Below, piece after piece: positions 28,273 to 36,924 of a stretch of DNA of 64,000 nt. The notes under the pieces were generated by a model. That model was given only the letters and a program-made list of their open reading frames with translations, did no database searches and had not been told where the DNA came from. The translations under genes and the position numbers were made by a program. This stretch comes from Polynucleobacter sp. JS-JIR-II-50 (GTDB taxonomy: Bacteria > Pseudomonadota > Gammaproteobacteria > Burkholderiales > Burkholderiaceae), in NCBI RefSeq assembly GCF_018687895.1, contig NZ_CP061307.1, forward strand, positions 1,633,948 to 1,697,947, read 5' to 3'. The first letter of the stretch is position 1, and every line of letters begins with the position of its first letter.

Positions 28273-28703
28273 TTATTCGTTCCGTTTTTTTGAGCTTGCT
28301 CTAAAGCGTGTTTAGCTTCAGGAGGCATGTAGTTCTCGTCATGTTTAGCCAATACTTCACTGGCAATAAATTCACCATTGGCATTCATGCGACCTTGGAT
28401 CACGGCACCTTTACCCTCTTTAAACAAATCGGGAAGAATGCCGGTATAAGCCACCGGAATATCTTTCGCCAGATCAGTAATCACAAAGTGCACGGTTAAG
28501 CCATCGCGCTTTAAAGAGCCGTCTTTCACCATGCCACCAATTCGGAAAGCCTGACCCTGAGGAGCTTTGCCTGCCGACACTTCACTTGGGGTGACGTATA
28601 AAGCAATATTGCTATTGAGCGCATTCAAAATTAAGAGTGCAGCTACACCAATTACGATCAGCGCTGCAACAATCATCAATGCACGTTTATGTCTAGGCTT
28701 CAC
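28269..28703 (-). CDS. ccmE: Haem chaperone CcmE
   Basis: A 144-residue protein with an N-terminal anchor helix (about 8-28) and a periplasmic OB-fold. The covalent haem-binding His121 and Tyr125 lie in [11 protein letters not shown], equivalent to H130 and Y134 of E. coli CcmE. It overlaps ccmD and ccmF by four bases. Confidence 0.96.
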   Translation of the reverse strand: MKPRHKRALMIVAALIVIGVAALLILNALNSNIALYVTPSEVSAGKAPQGQAFRIGGMVKDGSLKRDGLTVHFVITDLAKDIPVAYTGILPDLFKEGKGAVIQGRMNANGEFIASEVLAKHDENYMPPEAKHALEQAQKNGTNK

Positions 28704-28888
28704 TTACTAATCTCTTTATCAAACTGCTCAGCTAATTGCTCTTGCTTCAACCGACGTACGATTGCTCTAAAGCGAGCACGCACCATGAGGGGTTCCAATA
28801 TCAATACCAGCGCACAAACACCAAAACTACTCCACACATACAGTGCGTAGCCGCCCATGGCAAAAAACTCAGAAGGGCTATTCCACAT
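28700..28888 (-). CDS. ccmD: Haem exporter protein CcmD
   Basis: A 62-residue protein with one helix (about 14-34), the N-terminal [16 protein letters not shown] motif typical of CcmD and a charged cytoplasmic tail. CcmD promotes release of holo-CcmE from CcmABC. It overlaps ccmE by four bases and touches ccmC. Confidence 0.93.
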   Translation of the reverse strand: MWNSPSEFFAMGGYALYVWSSFGVCALVLILEPLMVRARFRAIVRRLKQEQLAEQFDKEISK

Positions 28889-29658
28889 CAGATTTTCACC
28901 TCAATTGATTGTCTCACCCAATCAGCATGGGCTTCACGCTCCAAAATGATTGCCCTCACTCGCATTAAGGTGACTGCAATGGTGTACATCCAAAGACATA
29001 AAGCCATCAACAGCATTCCCCAGAGCATGGTTTGCGCCATCGCCGGGGCTTTTGTGAGGGAAACAGAGGCGCCTTGATGCAAGGTGTTCCACCATTTCAC
29101 CGAGAAATAAATGATCGGTACGTTTACAACACCTACCAAAGCCAAAATGGCGCTCGCCTTATCGGCACGGCGAGGATCATCAATAGATGCTCGCAAGGCA
29201 ATAAAGCCCAAATACAGAAAGAGAAGAATTAACTCTGAAGTAAGGCGAGCGTCCCAGACCCACCAAGCACCCCACATGGGCTTACCCCAGAATGCGCCGG
29301 TCCACAAAGATAGAAATGCCATCCAAGCACCTATAGGGGCAAGAGCCTGTGCCATCATGGCAGACAAACGGGTATTAAAGACCAGTCCTAACCCTGCCCA
29401 TGCAGCCATGACTAAATAAATAAACATCGACATCCAGGATGCGGGCACATGAATAAAGATGATGCGATAGCCCTGCCCTTGCACGGCATCGACGGGCGCA
29501 ACAAAGAAGCTAACCCACAAACCAGCAGCGCCAAATAAAAAAGCCAAGATCCAGAAAAATGGAATGAGCTTACCCGCCACCGGATAAAAAGTGCTGGGGC
29601 TAGATAACTTAAACCAGTTAACTACGCGGTGATTAGAAAAAGTATTTATCGGATTCAT
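28888..29658 (-). CDS. ccmC: Haem exporter permease CcmC
   Basis: A 256-residue, six-helix membrane protein with the WWD-type haem motif GKPMWGAWWVWDARLTSEL (about 124-142) and conserved His residues in the flanking periplasmic loops (IFIHVPASWMS, NTLHQGAS). It loads haem on to CcmE. Its start overlaps the ccmB stop by four bases. Confidence 0.95.
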   Translation of the reverse strand: MNPINTFSNHRVVNWFKLSSPSTFYPVAGKLIPFFWILAFLFGAAGLWVSFFVAPVDAVQGQGYRIIFIHVPASWMSMFIYLVMAAWAGLGLVFNTRLSAMMAQALAPIGAWMAFLSLWTGAFWGKPMWGAWWVWDARLTSELILLFLYLGFIALRASIDDPRRADKASAILALVGVVNVPIIYFSVKWWNTLHQGASVSLTKAPAMAQTMLWGMLLMALCLWMYTIAVTLMRVRAIILEREAHADWVRQSIEVKI

Positions 29659-30320
29659 TCAATTGCAATCTTTACAGCAGCACTACTCACCCAAGGAACA
29701 AATGCTAAAGCCAAAATCAATAATGCGCCTAACAATGAAAAATGGCCTGAGGTATCCAAACCGACACTATTGGCATATACGGCGCCAGCGCCAAAAATGA
29801 GAACCGGAATATACAAAGGCAGTATCAATAGACTCAATAACACGCTGCCGCCTCTAACACCCAAGGTCAAGGCTGCGCCTATCGAGCCTAGCAAGGATAG
29901 CACTGGGGTACCCAATAATAGAGTTCCCATTAGTACATATAAAGAACTAGCATCCAGATCAAACTGAATACCGATGATCGGAGCCAACAGCACGAGTGGT
30001 AGTCCGCTCACAATCCAATGAGCAATAATTTTTCCAGTTACTAGAAGGACCATCGGCTGGGGCGATAAAGCAAGTTGCTCTAAGGCACCATCTTGATAAT
30101 CAGCAGCAAACATCCGATGCATGCCCAATAGGGCAGAAAGTAAGGCTGCAACCCAAAGAACCCCGGGAGCAATTTTGCGTAGCAAAGCAGCATCCGCACC
30201 AATACCCAATGGAAACAAACTAGTCACCACAACAAAAAAGAAGAGGGCCGTAAGTACCTCGCTCTTACGGCGCATGACCAAGAGCAAATCACGGCGAATG
30301 ATTGCGAGCAGAGCGTTCAT
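29655..30320 (-). CDS. ccmB: Haem exporter permease CcmB
   Basis: A 221-residue, six-helix ABC permease with MLAI-type N-terminus RRDLLLVMRRKSE and the QDGALEQLALSPQP loop typical of CcmB. Together with the ATPase CcmA it forms the Ccm ABC complex that releases holo-CcmE. It overlaps ccmA and ccmC by four bases. Confidence 0.95.
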   Translation of the reverse strand: MNALLAIIRRDLLLVMRRKSEVLTALFFFVVVTSLFPLGIGADAALLRKIAPGVLWVAALLSALLGMHRMFAADYQDGALEQLALSPQPMVLLVTGKIIAHWIVSGLPLVLLAPIIGIQFDLDASSLYVLMGTLLLGTPVLSLLGSIGAALTLGVRGGSVLLSLLILPLYIPVLIFGAGAVYANSVGLDTSGHFSLLGALLILALAFVPWVSSAAVKIAIE

Positions 30321-30964
30321 AGGTCTAGCACCCTCACACGCGGAAGATCCACTGCTTGATGACTAGTCAGCACTACTAAACCACCTTGCTCTACATGCTC
30401 TGCTATTAACCCTTGTAAATCTTGTACAGCATGAATATCAAGCGCATTGAATGGCTCATCTAAGATCCACAACTTAGCTTGACGTGTCAACATGCGAGCC
30501 ATTAAGACTCGACGCTTTTGTCCAGCAGATAAACAACTGACCGGTAGGTTCTCGCGCCCACGCAAACCAAAACGCCAGAGCGCTGCTAAAGCCTTATCAC
30601 CAGGCAAATGAATGTCATCCAACACTGCGTATAGCTGAAGATTTTCCAGCGCAGTGAGATCTTCTTTAAGAGCATCACGATGCCCCAGGAATAAAAGTTC
30701 GCGATGATAAAGAGAAGGGTCTTTGGCGATTGACTGATGATTCCAAAGAACCTCTCCCGCCTCTGGTTTAGAAAGTCCCGTCAGGAGTCTTAAGAGGCTA
30801 GTTTTCCCGACCCCGTTCTCGCCGCGCACATGTAGGCACTCTCCAGCCATTACCGTGAGATTCAAATTCTGAAATAACTGTCGCTCGCCACGAATACAAG
30901 TCAGCGCACGAGCTTCGAGCGTCAAATGCGGCGTATTGGAGGAGGAGTGAGTATCAACTGTCAT
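30317..30964 (-). CDS. ccmA: Haem exporter ATP-binding protein CcmA
   Basis: A 215-residue ABC ATPase: Walker A GENGVGKTSLLRLL (about 54-67), signature CLSAGQKRRVLMARM, Walker B LWILDEPFNALD, and the H-loop LTSHQ. It is the first gene of the ccmABCDEFGHI operon; every junction down to ccmH overlaps or abuts. The region upstream holds two inverted repeats. Confidence 0.96.
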   Translation of the reverse strand: MTVDTHSSSNTPHLTLEARALTCIRGERQLFQNLNLTVMAGECLHVRGENGVGKTSLLRLLTGLSKPEAGEVLWNHQSIAKDPSLYHRELLFLGHRDALKEDLTALENLQLYAVLDDIHLPGDKALAALWRFGLRGRENLPVSCLSAGQKRRVLMARMLTRQAKLWILDEPFNALDIHAVQDLQGLIAEHVEQGGLVVLTSHQAVDLPRVRVLDL

Positions 30965-31067
30965 GAGGGCTTGGGGCTTGAATCAACCACCCATGGCATT
31001 GTCCAAGAGCCCCTGAGAGCTGTCAAACCAGCAAAAGTGGAATTAAAGGAATAATCCCTTTTAATTC

Positions 31068-31083
31068 AATTACTTATGTAATT
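31068..31083. promoter_or_regulatory. Palindrome upstream of ccmA (possible operator)
   Basis: AATTACttatGTAATT is a perfect 6+4+6 inverted repeat about 105 bases upstream of the ccmA start. A second, imperfect inverted repeat (AATTAAAGG...CCTTTTAATT) lies at about 31041-31066. The binding protein is unknown. Confidence 0.35.
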
Positions 31084-31108
31084 ATAGACCGAGTGAACTA
31101 AGAAAGAA

Positions 31109-31130
31109 AAAACCACCCGCAGGTGGTTTT
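31109..31130 (-). terminator. Terminator after flavodoxin gene
   Basis: AAAACCACC, loop CGCA, GGTGGTTTT. On the minus strand the stem is followed by a run of T residues, ending the marR-doxX-flavodoxin transcript. Confidence 0.85.
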
Positions 31131-31153
31131 AACCATTAAATCAATTACTTAGC

Positions 31154-31705
31154 TTATTTGAGTCGCTTAGTGATTTCTGCAATACGCTGTCCATAGAGTC
31201 TAGCGGTCTCTAAGTCGCCAGCATTGACTTCGTCCACACTCGCATCTGATGGCGTTTGCATCATTGCTCCAGCAGATGAACCAACATAGTTAATATCATC
31301 GCGTTTAGCAGCCTTAGAGTTAGAAGGCATTAAACCGGTACCAACCCATAAGCCCGAATGCTGCATAGCCAAGGTAAAGAAATAATGCAAAGTTGAGTGC
31401 TTGTCACCATTCATAGTCGCTGAATTGGTAAAACCACCGAATACCTTGTCCTTCCACTGCTGAGAGAACCACTGCTTAGAGCTAGCATCGGCAAACTTTT
31501 TAAATTGCCAGCTGACGGTGCCCATGTAGGTTGGCGAACCAAAGACAATTGCATCCGCTGCATTCAAGATTTCCCACTGTGCATCAGTTACATTACCTTC
31601 TGCATCAATGGCTACTAAAGTAGCGTTTGCACCTTTTGCAACCGCCTCTGCCTGTTTCACTGTGTGACCATAGCCACTATGAAATACCACCGCGATTTTT
31701 GTCAT
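31154..31705 (-). CDS. Flavodoxin family protein (WrbA-like NAD(P)H:quinone oxidoreductase)
   Basis: A 183-residue flavodoxin-fold protein. The start is set at the ATG giving MTKIAVVFHSGYGHT because AAAGGAA is at correct spacing; an ATG two codons earlier is too close. The FMN phosphate loop HSGYGHTVKQAEA (about 8-20) and the second FMN loop GSPTYMGTVSWQFKKF (about 77-92) match WrbA-type quinone reductases. Its place after marR and doxX suggests induction by quinones or electrophiles. Confidence 0.9.
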   Translation of the reverse strand: MTKIAVVFHSGYGHTVKQAEAVAKGANATLVAIDAEGNVTDAQWEILNAADAIVFGSPTYMGTVSWQFKKFADASSKQWFSQQWKDKVFGGFTNSATMNGDKHSTLHYFFTLAMQHSGLWVGTGLMPSNSKAAKRDDINYVGSSAGAMMQTPSDASVDEVNAGDLETARLYGQRIAEITKRLK

Positions 31706-31736
31706 TTCCATTTCCTTTTAGAATAATTTCAAGAGA

Positions 31737-32156
31737 TTATTTTTGTTTCTTCGCTTCACATATTGCATCAATAGAATATCCACCGGCACCAAATACCGTT
31801 AATAAAAATAGTCCGCCCGCCATGCTCAAGTTCTTCATAAACATAATGTTCTGTAGGTAAACCTGCTCCGGAGGGAAAGCCCAGAAGTTATGAAATATCA
31901 AGGCTGCCAGGAGAGTAAATAATCCTAGGAGCAAGCCTGCAATGCGGGCCTTATAACCAAAGGCAATGGCTAAACCACCTACTATTTCTAGTGCAATAGT
32001 CAGGCAAGCAAGAATCATCGGCACTGGTAAACCTTTGGATGCAATATAGGCAGTGACCTCATTAAATCCCATGACTTTGGAAAAGCCTGCTGATATAAAA
32101 ATTGCTGCTAATAAAATTCTGGCAACTAATGCCAATGATTTTGATGTTGAACTCAT
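31737..32156 (-). CDS. DoxX family membrane protein
   Basis: A 139-residue protein with four helices; ARILLAAIFISAGFSKVMGF and KGLPVPMILACLTIALEIVGGLAI are the typical DoxX segments. DoxX-type proteins are linked to thiol or quinone redox homeostasis in membranes. AGGAG precedes the ATG. It lies between marR and the flavodoxin gene in one transcript. Confidence 0.9.
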   Translation of the reverse strand: MSSTSKSLALVARILLAAIFISAGFSKVMGFNEVTAYIASKGLPVPMILACLTIALEIVGGLAIAFGYKARIAGLLLGLFTLLAALIFHNFWAFPPEQVYLQNIMFMKNLSMAGGLFLLTVFGAGGYSIDAICEAKKQK

Positions 32157-32179
32157 GACTACTCCTGTTGACCAATAAA

Positions 32180-32608
32180 TTAATTTGTAAAAATCTGATT
32201 AATTGACTGCAAAGATTTTGTTACTTCTAATAATTCTTTTTCACTCAATTTTGAAAATGCTTTTTGAAGATGCTGTAGATGTGCCGGAAATACTTTTTCA
32301 AATAAGGATTGGCCGATTGAAGTTAAGCCAATCATTTGACTACGGGCATCCTCAGGATTTAATTTCCGCTCTAAAATTCCTTTAACTTCGAGACGCTCCA
32401 GCACTCCAGTAAGCGTTCCCTTGGTAACCAAAGTCTTCTCCCCTAACTCCTTACAAGTCATCGGCGGTTGATTACCTAAAGTGGCAATCACATCAAACTG
32501 AGTAGTCGTTAGTCCCATCGCTTTGACGTCGGGAGCGGAATAACGTTCAAACGCCTGATAGGCAGAAACAAGATTGCGCAGGGCTGGTAAAAAGTTCATT
32601 TGGCTCAT
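32180..32608 (-). CDS. MarR family transcriptional regulator
   Basis: A 142-residue winged-HTH repressor. The HTH spans about 35-90 (TQFDVIATLGNQPPMTCKELGEKT, then TLTGVLERLEVKGILERK and the wing NPEDARSQMIGLT). It heads a three-gene unit with doxX and flavodoxin, and two palindromic sites lie directly in front of it, so autoregulation is likely. It has no cysteine near the N-terminus, so a Cys-based OhrR-type switch is not indicated. There is no strong RBS at the ATG. Confidence 0.9.
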   Translation of the reverse strand: MSQMNFLPALRNLVSAYQAFERYSAPDVKAMGLTTTQFDVIATLGNQPPMTCKELGEKTLVTKGTLTGVLERLEVKGILERKLNPEDARSQMIGLTSIGQSLFEKVFPAHLQHLQKAFSKLSEKELLEVTKSLQSINQIFTN

Positions 32609-32610
32609 AT

Positions 32611-32641
32611 AAAGTACTAATTAGGACTAGTTTAGTACTAA
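32611..32641 (-). promoter_or_regulatory. Paired palindromic operator in front of marR
   Basis: TTAGTACTAA (32632-32641) is a perfect 10-base palindrome, and AAAGTACTAA (32611-32620) is a near copy with its centre 21 bases away, two helical turns. Together they form AGTACTAA-N11-TTAGTACT. The nearer copy lies three bases from the marR ATG, well placed to block transcription or translation. Confidence 0.65.
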
Positions 32642-32672
32642 CGCGGACTAAATGCAAGCTTTGGCAATAAAA

Positions 32673-32694
32673 AACCCCGCAACTAAGCAGGGTT
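32673..32694 (-). terminator. Terminator after Bug gene
   Basis: AACCCCGC, loop AACTAA, GCAGGGTT with one mismatch, followed on the minus strand by a run of T residues. Confidence 0.75.
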
Positions 32695-32717
32695 GGCTTG
32701 GGAGCTAGCAAAAAAGG

Positions 32718-33689
32718 CTATTCAGGCTTAATCCCAGCGCTTTTAATGATCTTGCCCCAGCGCACTGATTCCTTCTTTTGAAACACTCCGAATGCCTCTG
32801 GAGTCATAGCGTAATACTTGGCGCCTTCTGCCTCTAGTTTCTTTTGAACCGCTGGTTGCTGCATGATTTTGGCAACTTCATCATGTAACTTTTTGATAAC
32901 TGCAGGTGGAGTACCAGCTGGAGCAAATAGACCAATCCAATTCTTCACATCAAAGCCCGGCAAGGTTTCACTAATACTTGGCAAATCTGGCATAGATGGA
33001 TCTCGCCCCGCGCCAGTGACAGCCAAACCTCGCAACTTGTCACTTTTGACGTAAGGAAGAATAGTGGGCATGGTTGCAAACATCACCTGAGTTTGACCCC
33101 CAATGAGATCAGTAATAGCTAAGGCGTTCCCTTTATAAGGAATATGCGTCATGTCCACTTTTGTAGTCATTACAAAAAGCTCTCCCGCTAAATGACTAGC
33201 GGTACCGATGCCGCCAGAACCGTAAGAAACTTTTCCTGGGTTTGCTTTTAGATAAGCAATTAACTCGGCCACATTTTTGACGGGGAGATTTGGATTAACC
33301 GCTAACAACCCTTCTGCATCCAATACGAATACCACCGGCACAAAATCTTTCAGTGGATCATAGGGCATGTTTTTAACTAAATAGGGATTCACGGCATGCG
33401 TGCCAATGCTACCCATGATTAAGGTATATCCATCTGCTGGCGATTTAGCCACAAAGTCGGCGCCAATGTTTCCACCGCCACCTGCCTTGTTTTCAACAAT
33501 CACTGGCTGCCCAAAAGACTCACTCAAGCCCTGCGCAATGATGCGGGAGAATCCATCCGCAATCCCACCCGTGGCAAAAGGAGAAATGATTTTAATTTGG
33601 TGGTTCGGGTAAGCAACTGCTTGGGCAAAGGTGTTTTGATAAGCAAACAAGCCGAACATCAGAGTAAAGACAAATGCAATTTTTTTCAT
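32718..33689 (-). CDS. Bug family tripartite tricarboxylate transporter substrate-binding protein
   Basis: A 323-residue exported protein with signal peptide (about 1-22, FAQA) and Bug motifs YPNHQIKIISPFATGGIADGF and PVIVENKAGGGGNIGADFVAKS. It follows the cytoplasmic-type binding protein gene by a single base, so the two are co-transcribed. No TctA/TctB genes are adjacent. A terminator follows. Confidence 0.92.
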   Translation of the reverse strand: MKKIAFVFTLMFGLFAYQNTFAQAVAYPNHQIKIISPFATGGIADGFSRIIAQGLSESFGQPVIVENKAGGGGNIGADFVAKSPADGYTLIMGSIGTHAVNPYLVKNMPYDPLKDFVPVVFVLDAEGLLAVNPNLPVKNVAELIAYLKANPGKVSYGSGGIGTASHLAGELFVMTTKVDMTHIPYKGNALAITDLIGGQTQVMFATMPTILPYVKSDKLRGLAVTGAGRDPSMPDLPSISETLPGFDVKNWIGLFAPAGTPPAVIKKLHDEVAKIMQQPAVQKKLEAEGAKYYAMTPEAFGVFQKKESVRWGKIIKSAGIKPE

Positions 33690-33690
33690 A

Positions 33691-34443
33691 TTATTTTGCT
33701 ACTGATCTGTGATGAATGGGTGCTGCACATAAGCCTTGAACTTGGTATTGTCGAATCAAGTCGGTCACCAGACCGCTACGAATAAATTCTTCTACACATG
33801 CACTCAGAAATTCAATTGCTTCCACATTAGATTTATTGGTTGCGATTGCTTGCTGAATTCCAGTGAATTGTCCATTTAATATCCGCAAGCCTGGAGCTAT
33901 TTTTGCAAACGACACCAGGCCAGTTTTCAGTCCAGCTAATGCATCTAAGTGCTCGCTCATGAAAAGCTCATTACTTGCTTGCACACTATCCGCATGCACC
34001 AAAGTTGCATGCTTTAAGTTGCGTTGCAACCAGAGGTCATATGCACTCTTAAAAAATGATGCAATTCTCACTCCTGGTTGGTCTACTTGAGAAATATCTT
34101 GGATCGGCGAATTCGCAGGCACTAAGTAAGTTGCCTCGAGCTCAGCATACGCAGGTGTAAAAGTAACCTTTTGAGCGCGCGCTGGATCGGAGCCCACCAA
34201 AACAATGCCGCACTTGCCGGTAGCCGCAGCATCTACCACCTCGTCTTGGGTTTCAAAACCCCTTAGGTCTAATTTCACATCCAGACGCTTTGCTATCGCG
34301 CGACAGATATCCGGCGCAATACCCGCAGGCTCGCCCGAAGACGTGCGACCAGTCACCAACAAGAAATTGCCGAGATAGACAGCAGCAGAAAGTACACCGT
34401 GAGGGGCAAGCTGCGCCCTCACTTCAGAAGCAATTAAATTCAA
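33691..34443 (-). CDS. SBP_bac_3-like binding protein without signal peptide
   Basis: A 250-residue protein resembling family 3 amino-acid-binding proteins: SAAVYLGNFLLVTGRTSSGEPAGIAPDICRAIAKRL near the start, then GSDPARAQKVTFTPAYAELEATYLV. The start is TTG with AAGGA at good spacing, and an in-frame TAA lies 24 bases upstream of the TTG, so there is no room for a signal peptide. It therefore looks cytoplasmic, perhaps a ligand-sensing or enzyme-like variant such as the dehydratase relatives of this fold. It abuts the downstream Bug gene. The function is unknown. Confidence 0.82.
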   Translation of the reverse strand: MNLIASEVRAQLAPHGVLSAAVYLGNFLLVTGRTSSGEPAGIAPDICRAIAKRLDVKLDLRGFETQDEVVDAAATGKCGIVLVGSDPARAQKVTFTPAYAELEATYLVPANSPIQDISQVDQPGVRIASFFKSAYDLWLQRNLKHATLVHADSVQASNELFMSEHLDALAGLKTGLVSFAKIAPGLRILNGQFTGIQQAIATNKSNVEAIEFLSACVEEFIRSGLVTDLIRQYQVQGLCAAPIHHRSVAK

Positions 34444-34475
34444 AATAATCCTTGGGATTGAAAATTAGAGGCTGC

Positions 34476-35330
34476 TCAGAATTGAACTGTTTCACCTTCA
34501 GTCATGGGGATAATTTTGATATTGCTGCCCTTCATAGCCGCCTGAAACTCGGCTAAGGTACCTTTAGTCATGGGGTTAGAGTTGTAATGCATTGGGATCA
34601 CCATCTTTGGCTTCACCCAGGTGCGTAATGCATATGCAGCGTCATCAGGGGCCATTGTGAAATTTCCTCCAATCGGAACCATCACTAGATCGGGCTTGTA
34701 GTGTTCGCTAATGAATTTCATATCACTAAATAAGCCGGTATCCCCCATATGCCAAATCTTAAAGCCGTTCTCAAGCTCAATAATGAAGCCCATAGGCTCG
34801 CCAGCAGGGTGAGATTCTAATTTTTCTGTGGCCGGATTTTTCCAAACCAATAAAGAAGAGTGCTCTGCTTGAACTGCGGTTACCTTGATTCCAGGCGCAG
34901 GTGTTACGCGACCTGTTTTATTAAAGCGATGACCCAAGTCTGCTGGCAGAATTCCCAAAGTAGTTAGTGGTGTCACCATATCGGCTGGACCATACAACTT
35001 GATGTTATTCATCTTAGCCACAGCTGGCGCATCGCCAAGATGGTCAACGTGTGCATGCGTCACTAGCAACACATCAATCGGACCAATCGCTGCCAAATCA
35101 TTCTTGTAAATCGGCGGTGTCTTAGGTCCGCCAGTAATCCAGGGATCAATCAGAATCATTTTTCCCTGAGGGGATTTAATCCGGAACCCTGCCTGCCCAA
35201 GCCATAGCGCCTCAGTCTTGCCCTGAGCGCCTACAGCTGGAGAATTCTGCGCATTGCTGAGTGAGGCTGTTGAAACTAATATTGCCGAAAGCAATACACC
35301 CAAACCGCTTTTAGTTGAAAAGCATTTCAT
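34476..35330 (-). CDS. Exported MBL-fold metal-dependent hydrolase (UPF0173-like)
   Basis: A 284-residue metallo-beta-lactamase-fold protein with an N-terminal signal peptide (about 1-27, ending SNA). The metal motif HAHVDHLGD (about 91-99) and later HMGDTGLFSDM and PMHYNS supply the expected ligands. Similar proteins are annotated as UPF0173 hydrolases; the substrate is unknown. AGGAG precedes the ATG. The signal peptide is notable because most UPF0173 members are cytoplasmic. Confidence 0.88.
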   Translation of the reverse strand: MKCFSTKSGLGVLLSAILVSTASLSNAQNSPAVGAQGKTEALWLGQAGFRIKSPQGKMILIDPWITGGPKTPPIYKNDLAAIGPIDVLLVTHAHVDHLGDAPAVAKMNNIKLYGPADMVTPLTTLGILPADLGHRFNKTGRVTPAPGIKVTAVQAEHSSLLVWKNPATEKLESHPAGEPMGFIIELENGFKIWHMGDTGLFSDMKFISEHYKPDLVMVPIGGNFTMAPDDAAYALRTWVKPKMVIPMHYNSNPMTKGTLAEFQAAMKGSNIKIIPMTEGETVQF

Positions 35331-35421
35331 TCATTCATCTCCTGATGATTGTAGTAATCAGGAAACTATAGACCAAATTGAATATTTAGACTTATGACGC
35401 AATGCGTCAATTTTCAAGGCA

Positions 35422-35832
35422 TTATTTCCAGAAAAGGGAAACCTTTTGTGGTGAGTCGGATTTAATAGAAAGCGCCCTCTTTTGAGCCACTCCTTGATAG
35501 GCTGCCTCAATCACATAGTCACCAGACTCAAGATTAATCAACATATAAGGTCCATCTGCTTGTGCGTCAAAAATGAGTTGTTTTTTTGAGCTCATGATTT
35601 TGATACTTGCCCCGAAAATCCAGACTCCCCTGCCATTTTCTATTTGAGACATTTCTAATAGCAATGGCCATTGCTTTGCATCAGCTAAAATCGCAATCGT
35701 CTCACTCTCACCTACGCCACCAGTGATGTAAGAAATTCCCTGTGAATGCTGTGTCTCAGGAATTTGCGCCAAGGACAAGGAACTCAATATGATGAGTGGA
35801 GTGGCAATCAGTATTTTGAGAAGTGTTTTCAT
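35422..35832 (-). CDS. Exported hypothetical protein, carboxypeptidase-regulatory-like fold
   Basis: A 136-residue protein with a signal peptide (about 1-22, SLAQ). The remaining sequence is beta-rich; FDAQADGPYMLINLESGDYVIEAAYQGVAQKRALSI resembles the Ig-like carboxypeptidase regulatory domain that presents surface loops. I do not recognise a specific family. It sits alone between two minus-strand genes. Confidence 0.7.
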   Translation of the reverse strand: MKTLLKILIATPLIILSSLSLAQIPETQHSQGISYITGGVGESETIAILADAKQWPLLLEMSQIENGRGVWIFGASIKIMSSKKQLIFDAQADGPYMLINLESGDYVIEAAYQGVAQKRALSIKSDSPQKVSLFWK

Positions 35833-35865
35833 ACTTCCATATTACGTCTGATTGACGCATAAAAA

Positions 35866-35887
35866 AAGCCCCGCATTCACGGGGCTT
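35866..35887 (-). terminator. Terminator after quinone oxidoreductase gene
   Basis: AAGCCCCG, six-base loop, CGGGGCTT with a run of seven A on the plus strand, which gives T residues after the stem on the minus strand. Confidence 0.88.
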
Positions 35888-35909
35888 ATGTACGCTAAGA
35901 CACTTAAGC

Positions 35910-36890
35910 TTATGGCGTCATCACGATGGCGCCTGAAACTTTTCGTCCCTCAGCAGCACGATGCGCGTCAGCGGCTTGCTCTAAGGAAAACCTAGCACCG
36001 ATTTGTACTTTGACTTGCCCTTTGGCGATTGCATCAAATACTGCTTTAGCGTTTTCCTTTAATAAAGCTGGAGTAGCGTTGTGCGGAAATACAGAAGGTC
36101 TTGTTAAAAACAGGCAACCCTTCTTATTTAAGATCTCTGGTTGAATTTCTGGGGCTGGACCGGAAGCAGCACCAAATAAAGCAACTGTTCCAAAGGGGGC
36201 AGCGCAATCTAAGGAGCCTAAGAAAGTAGTTTTAGCAACAGAGTCATAAACCACATTGGCTTTTTTTCCACCAGTGGCTTTAAGCACTTCTTCAACCCAA
36301 TTTGATTGGGAGTAATCCACAACAGCATCGCAACCCGCTTCCTTAGCGGCTGCAAACTTTGCTGGTGAACCCACAGTACCAACAACAAATGCACCCAATG
36401 CTTTTGCCCAACCAGCTAAAATTTGACCAACGCCGCCTGCCGCTGCGTGCACCAGCACTACATCACCCGCTTTTACTTTATAGGTTTTCTGCACAAGATA
36501 TTGCGCAGTCATTGCTTTAAAGAAAACAGCTGCGGCAACTTCATCAGAAATATTGTTTGGTAGAACAACTAATTTGTCGGCCGCTACATTACGTGCGCTT
36601 GCATAAGCACCGATCCCAGCATTCATATAAACGACGCGATCACCCACTTTTAAATCAGTGACGCCTTCGCCCAAAGCCTCAACTACGCCTGTTGCCTCAT
36701 GTCCAAGACCGGTAGGCATTTCCAATGGATAAACACCTGAACGCTGATATACGTCAATGAAATTAAATCCAATAGCAGTCTGACGGAGCTGCACTTCACC
36801 TTTTGCAGGTGGCGGCAATTCTTTATCAATCACCTTGATTACGTCTGCACTACCTAATTCAGTAAGACTAACGACTCGAGCTTTTGTCAC
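35910..36890 (-). CDS. Quinone oxidoreductase, NADPH-dependent (MDR/QOR family)
   Basis: A 326-residue zinc-free medium-chain reductase. The GHEATGVVEALGEGV loop lies at about 64-78 and the NADPH Rossmann motif HAAAGGVGQILAGWAKALG at about 148-166. There are no zinc-ligand cysteines. E. coli QorA-like enzymes reduce quinones or enals by one electron. The start is GTG with AGGTG upstream. Confidence 0.93.
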   Translation of the reverse strand: MTKARVVSLTELGSADVIKVIDKELPPPAKGEVQLRQTAIGFNFIDVYQRSGVYPLEMPTGLGHEATGVVEALGEGVTDLKVGDRVVYMNAGIGAYASARNVAADKLVVLPNNISDEVAAAVFFKAMTAQYLVQKTYKVKAGDVVLVHAAAGGVGQILAGWAKALGAFVVGTVGSPAKFAAAKEAGCDAVVDYSQSNWVEEVLKATGGKKANVVYDSVAKTTFLGSLDCAAPFGTVALFGAASGPAPEIQPEILNKKGCLFLTRPSVFPHNATPALLKENAKAVFDAIAKGQVKVQIGARFSLEQAADAHRAAEGRKVSGAIVMTP

Positions 36891-36924
36891 AGGTCACCTA
36901 ATTATTATTTATAGAGAAAAAACA

